DNA from: an uncultured Burkholderiales bacterium
Lineage (GTDB): Bacteria > Pseudomonadota > Gammaproteobacteria > Burkholderiales > Burkholderiaceae_F
Direction of reading: 5' to 3'
NCBI GenBank assembly: GCA_903871435.1
Contig: CAIQGU010000391.1
Coordinates: forward strand, 1 to 16,766
Length of the DNA: 16,766 nt
The first letter of the stretch is position 1, and each line of letters opens with the position of its first letter. This document shows, piece by piece, positions 14,694 through 16,766 of this stretch. The notes under the pieces were generated by a model that did not search any database, had not been told where the DNA came from, and saw nothing but the letters and a program-made list of their open reading frames with translations. Both the position numbers and the translations under genes were made by a program.

Positions 14694-14827
14694 AGGGCTC
14701 TTGGTTCGAAATCCGAGTGCGATCCGCAAGGAGGAGCCGATCGAACCGGCCGGCACCCGCCGGTAGCCAAGCACCGGCGCAACCAGTTACGCTTGCGACT
14801 TTGCCGAAATCGAAGGGGCCTTATTCC

Positions 14828-16766
14828 GTGAATTCGACACCCGCTGCACCGGTACCCGCGGCGCCTCCAAGCCCGGGTGACAACCCGGAGGCATTCATCG
14901 GCGCGCCCACCCGGATGCGCGAATTCACCCTGCGGGCCGTGATCACCGGCGTCATTCTCGGAACCGTTTTCGGCGCTTCATCGCTCTACCTCGTTCTCAA
15001 GGTTGGCCTCACCGTCAGCGCCTCGATACCCGTGGCCGTGATCTCGCTCGCGCTGTTCCGGATGTGGGCCAAGACGGGCGGGCGCGACGCCACCATCCTG
15101 GAAAACAACATCACGCAGACCGCGGGTTCGGCGGGCGAGTCGATCGCCTTCGGACTGGGCGTGACCATGCCGGCCATCCTCATACTGGGTTTCGACATGG
15201 AGATCGCCCAAGTGATGCTGGTGGCGGTCCTCGGTGGTCTGCTCGGCATCCTGATGATGATTCCGCTGCGCCGCGCCCTGATCGTGCGGCTGCACGGCGT
15301 CCTCAAGTATCCCGAAGGCACCGCCTGCGCGGCGGTTCTCAAGGCGGGCGCCAGCGCCCAGGACCGTGCCGCGGCGTCCCCCGCGGCGCAGGCGGAAATG
15401 CGCTCTGCCGCGGCGGCCGGACTTGGTGAAGCGCCGGGCGCCAAGGTCATTTTCGGCGGCTTTGCGCTGGGCCTGGTCTACAAGGTACTGAACGTCGCGC
15501 TCAAGGGCTGGAAAGATGTGCCCGAATGGATCTTTGGCGCTCCCCTGAAGAACGGCTCGCTGAGCGTCGAGATCTCTCCGGAACTGCTGGGCGTTGGCTA
15601 CATCATCGGCCCGCGTATCGCCTCCATCATGTGCGCGGGCGGCGTGCTCAGCTACCTGGTGCTCATACCCCTCATCAGTTTCTTCGGCAGCCCCGCCGTC
15701 ACCGCACTGCCGCCCGGCCGCATGCCGATCGCGGAAATGGGTCCTGATGCCATCCGCGGTGCCTACATCCTGTACATCGGCGCGGGCGCTGTCGCGGCCG
15801 GCGGCATCATCAGCCTGGTACAGGCGCTACCCATGATCTGGCAGGGACTACGTGCGGGGCTGCGCGACGTCGGCGCCGCTGCCGGCGCTGCCACGGGTGG
15901 TGCGGTTTCGCGCCACGATCGCGATCTGCCGCTGAAATTTGTCGGCATCGGCGCTCTCGTCCTCGTCACGACCATCACGCTGGCCCCTTCCTTGCACATG
16001 AACCTGGTAGGCGCCCTGCTCATCCTGGCCTTTGGCTTTCTCTTTGTCACTGTCTCATCCCGGCTCACCGGCGAGATCGGCTCGTCGTCAAACCCCATCT
16101 CTGGAATGACCGTTGCTACCCTGCTGTTCACGTGCCTGATCTTCCTGCTGGTCGGCTGGCGCGGCGGGCCTTACTACGTCACGGCATTGTCGGTGGGCGG
16201 CATCGTCTGCATCGCGGCATCCAATGGCGGAACGACGTCGCAGGATCTCAAATCCGGCTATCTCCTGGGCGCCACGCCGCTGTATCAGCAGCTGGCCATC
16301 ATGGCCGGCGCGCTCGTCTCGGCCATCCTGCTGGGCCCCATCCTGCTCAAGCTCAACGACGCGGCGACCGTCTATGTTCCGATAGCCGAGGTAGCACCGG
16401 CCGGCCTGCATACCGATCCTTCCCGTCTCGACAAACGCGAAACCCTGCAGGGCCCGCAGGCCCGTCAGGACGCGGGCCAATACCTCGTCTGGCAAAAGAC
16501 CGACGAGGCAGGAGGTCCGGCCGGCCGGTACCTTGTTGCCGCCGATGGCACTGCAGTGTGGCTCGTGGATCCGGGCATCAATGGCACGCACAGCACCCGC
16601 CCCGATGGCACCACGGTGCGCAAGTTCAACGCCCCGAAGGCCACGCTCATGTCCTACATCATCAAGGGCATACTCGACCAGAAGTTGCCCTGGGCGCTGG
16701 TCATGCTCGGCGTGATGATCGCCCTCATGCTGGAGATGACCTTCGTTCCTGCGCTGGCATTTGCCG
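14828..16766 (+). CDS. OPT-family oligopeptide transporter (cut by the right edge)
   Basis: The first 646 residues are in the window and the frame is open to the edge. A Pro/Ala-rich N-terminal tail is followed by many hydrophobic segments. OPT hallmarks include the loop ILENNITQTAGSAGESIA (about residues 91-108), the motif KYPEGTACAAVLKAG (about residues 161-175) and the NPISGMT segment near residue 425. A hydrophilic insert at about 515-610 contains YLVAADGTAVWLVDPG; I believe similar inserts occur in bacterial OPT proteins. OPT proteins are inner-membrane, probably proton-coupled symporters; substrates range from peptides to metal chelates, and the bacterial group here is poorly characterised. 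The GTG start at 14828 has AAGGGG about nine bases upstream. It is divergent from the orphan frame. Confidence 0.93.
   Translation, partial: MNSTPAAPVPAAPPSPGDNPEAFIGAPTRMREFTLRAVITGVILGTVFGASSLYLVLKVGLTVSASIPVAVISLALFRMWAKTGGRDATILENNITQTAGSAGESIAFGLGVTMPAILILGFDMEIAQVMLVAVLGGLLGILMMIPLRRALIVRLHGVLKYPEGTACAAVLKAGASAQDRAAASPAAQAEMRSAAAAGLGEAPGAKVIFGGFALGLVYKVLNVALKGWKDVPEWIFGAPLKNGSLSVEISPELLGVGYIIGPRIASIMCAGGVLSYLVLIPLISFFGSPAVTALPPGRMPIAEMGPDAIRGAYILYIGAGAVAAGGIISLVQALPMIWQGLRAGLRDVGAAAGAATGGAVSRHDRDLPLKFVGIGALVLVTTITLAPSLHMNLVGALLILAFGFLFVTVSSRLTGEIGSSSNPISGMTVATLLFTCLIFLLVGWRGGPYYVTALSVGGIVCIAASNGGTTSQDLKSGYLLGATPLYQQLAIMAGALVSAILLGPILLKLNDAATVYVPIAEVAPAGLHTDPSRLDKRETLQGPQARQDAGQYLVWQKTDEAGGPAGRYLVAADGTAVWLVDPGINGTHSTRPDGTTVRKFNAPKATLMSYIIKGILDQKLPWALVMLGVMIALMLEMTFVPALAFA

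Noticed and set aside
14700..14722. Possible tRNA 3' fragment or attachment-site relic (GGTTCGAAATCC, T-arm-like)
   Set aside because: A 5-bp stem can form, but the loop has eight bases rather than seven, and no acceptor, anticodon or D arm can be built around it. No integrase gene is present.
14544..14831. A 95-codon plus-strand frame before the OPT gene
   Set aside because: It runs through the intergenic palindromes, has no ribosome-binding site and is Arg-rich without any domain. The OPT gene starts in a different frame at 14828.
1..16766. CRISPR array, rRNA, phage genes or a new defence system
   Set aside because: I saw no regularly spaced repeats, no rRNA-like sequence and no phage structural genes. 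The Dgt-like enzyme belongs to the housekeeping aroB-dgt cluster, so I do not read it as a defence gene here.

Overview
The window looks like chromosomal DNA of a high-GC betaproteobacterium, probably order Burkholderiales and perhaps family Alcaligenaceae. I infer this from the GC-rich codon use, the Bordetella-like character of the Dgt and PBP1A proteins, and the gene order. No database search was possible, so the taxonomic call is inference.

Layout. (1) Positions 1-764: the 5' end of lysA and the small lipoprotein gene lptM on the minus strand, translationally coupled, and divergent from cyaY (frataxin) on the plus strand. (2) Positions 779-3196, minus strand: mrcA/ponA, the bifunctional penicillin-binding protein PBP1A, convergent with cyaY. 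(3) A regulatory gap of about 450 bp (3197-3642) that probably carries back-to-back promoters and a 9-bp inverted repeat. (4) Positions 3643-8856, plus strand: pilMNOPQ, the complete type IV pilus alignment and secretin subcomplex. (5) Positions 8879-11736: aroK, aroB and dgt, tightly packed behind pilQ. (6) Positions 11801-12508: a single HUH/Y1 transposase of the REP-associated (RAYT) type. (7) Positions 12598-13956: an MFS exporter. (8) Positions 13993-14628, minus strand: an unrecognised orphan reading frame. (9) Position 14828 to the right edge: an OPT-family oligopeptide transporter, cut off by the window.

How the genes fit together. PilM (cytoplasmic actin-like), PilN and PilO (inner membrane), PilP (lipoprotein) and PilQ (outer-membrane secretin) form the trans-envelope channel for type IV pili. 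mrcA next to pilM is the known mrcA-pilMNOPQ arrangement and may reflect co-evolution of wall synthesis with envelope-spanning machines. aroK and aroB catalyse two steps of the shikimate pathway, and Dgt hydrolyses dNTPs. Stop/start overlaps of four bases (ATGA or TTGA) occur at lptM/lysA, pilM/pilN, pilO/pilP, pilP/pilQ and aroB/dgt, so translational coupling is a recurring design here.

Most of the window is well-understood core genome. The parts least explained by known biology are the pil-operon leader, the RAYT gene with its flanking palindromes, and the block from about 13.97 to 14.83 kb, which holds the orphan reading frame and a palindrome-rich intergenic region. I see no CRISPR array, rRNA, intact tRNA, prophage or convincing new defence system.
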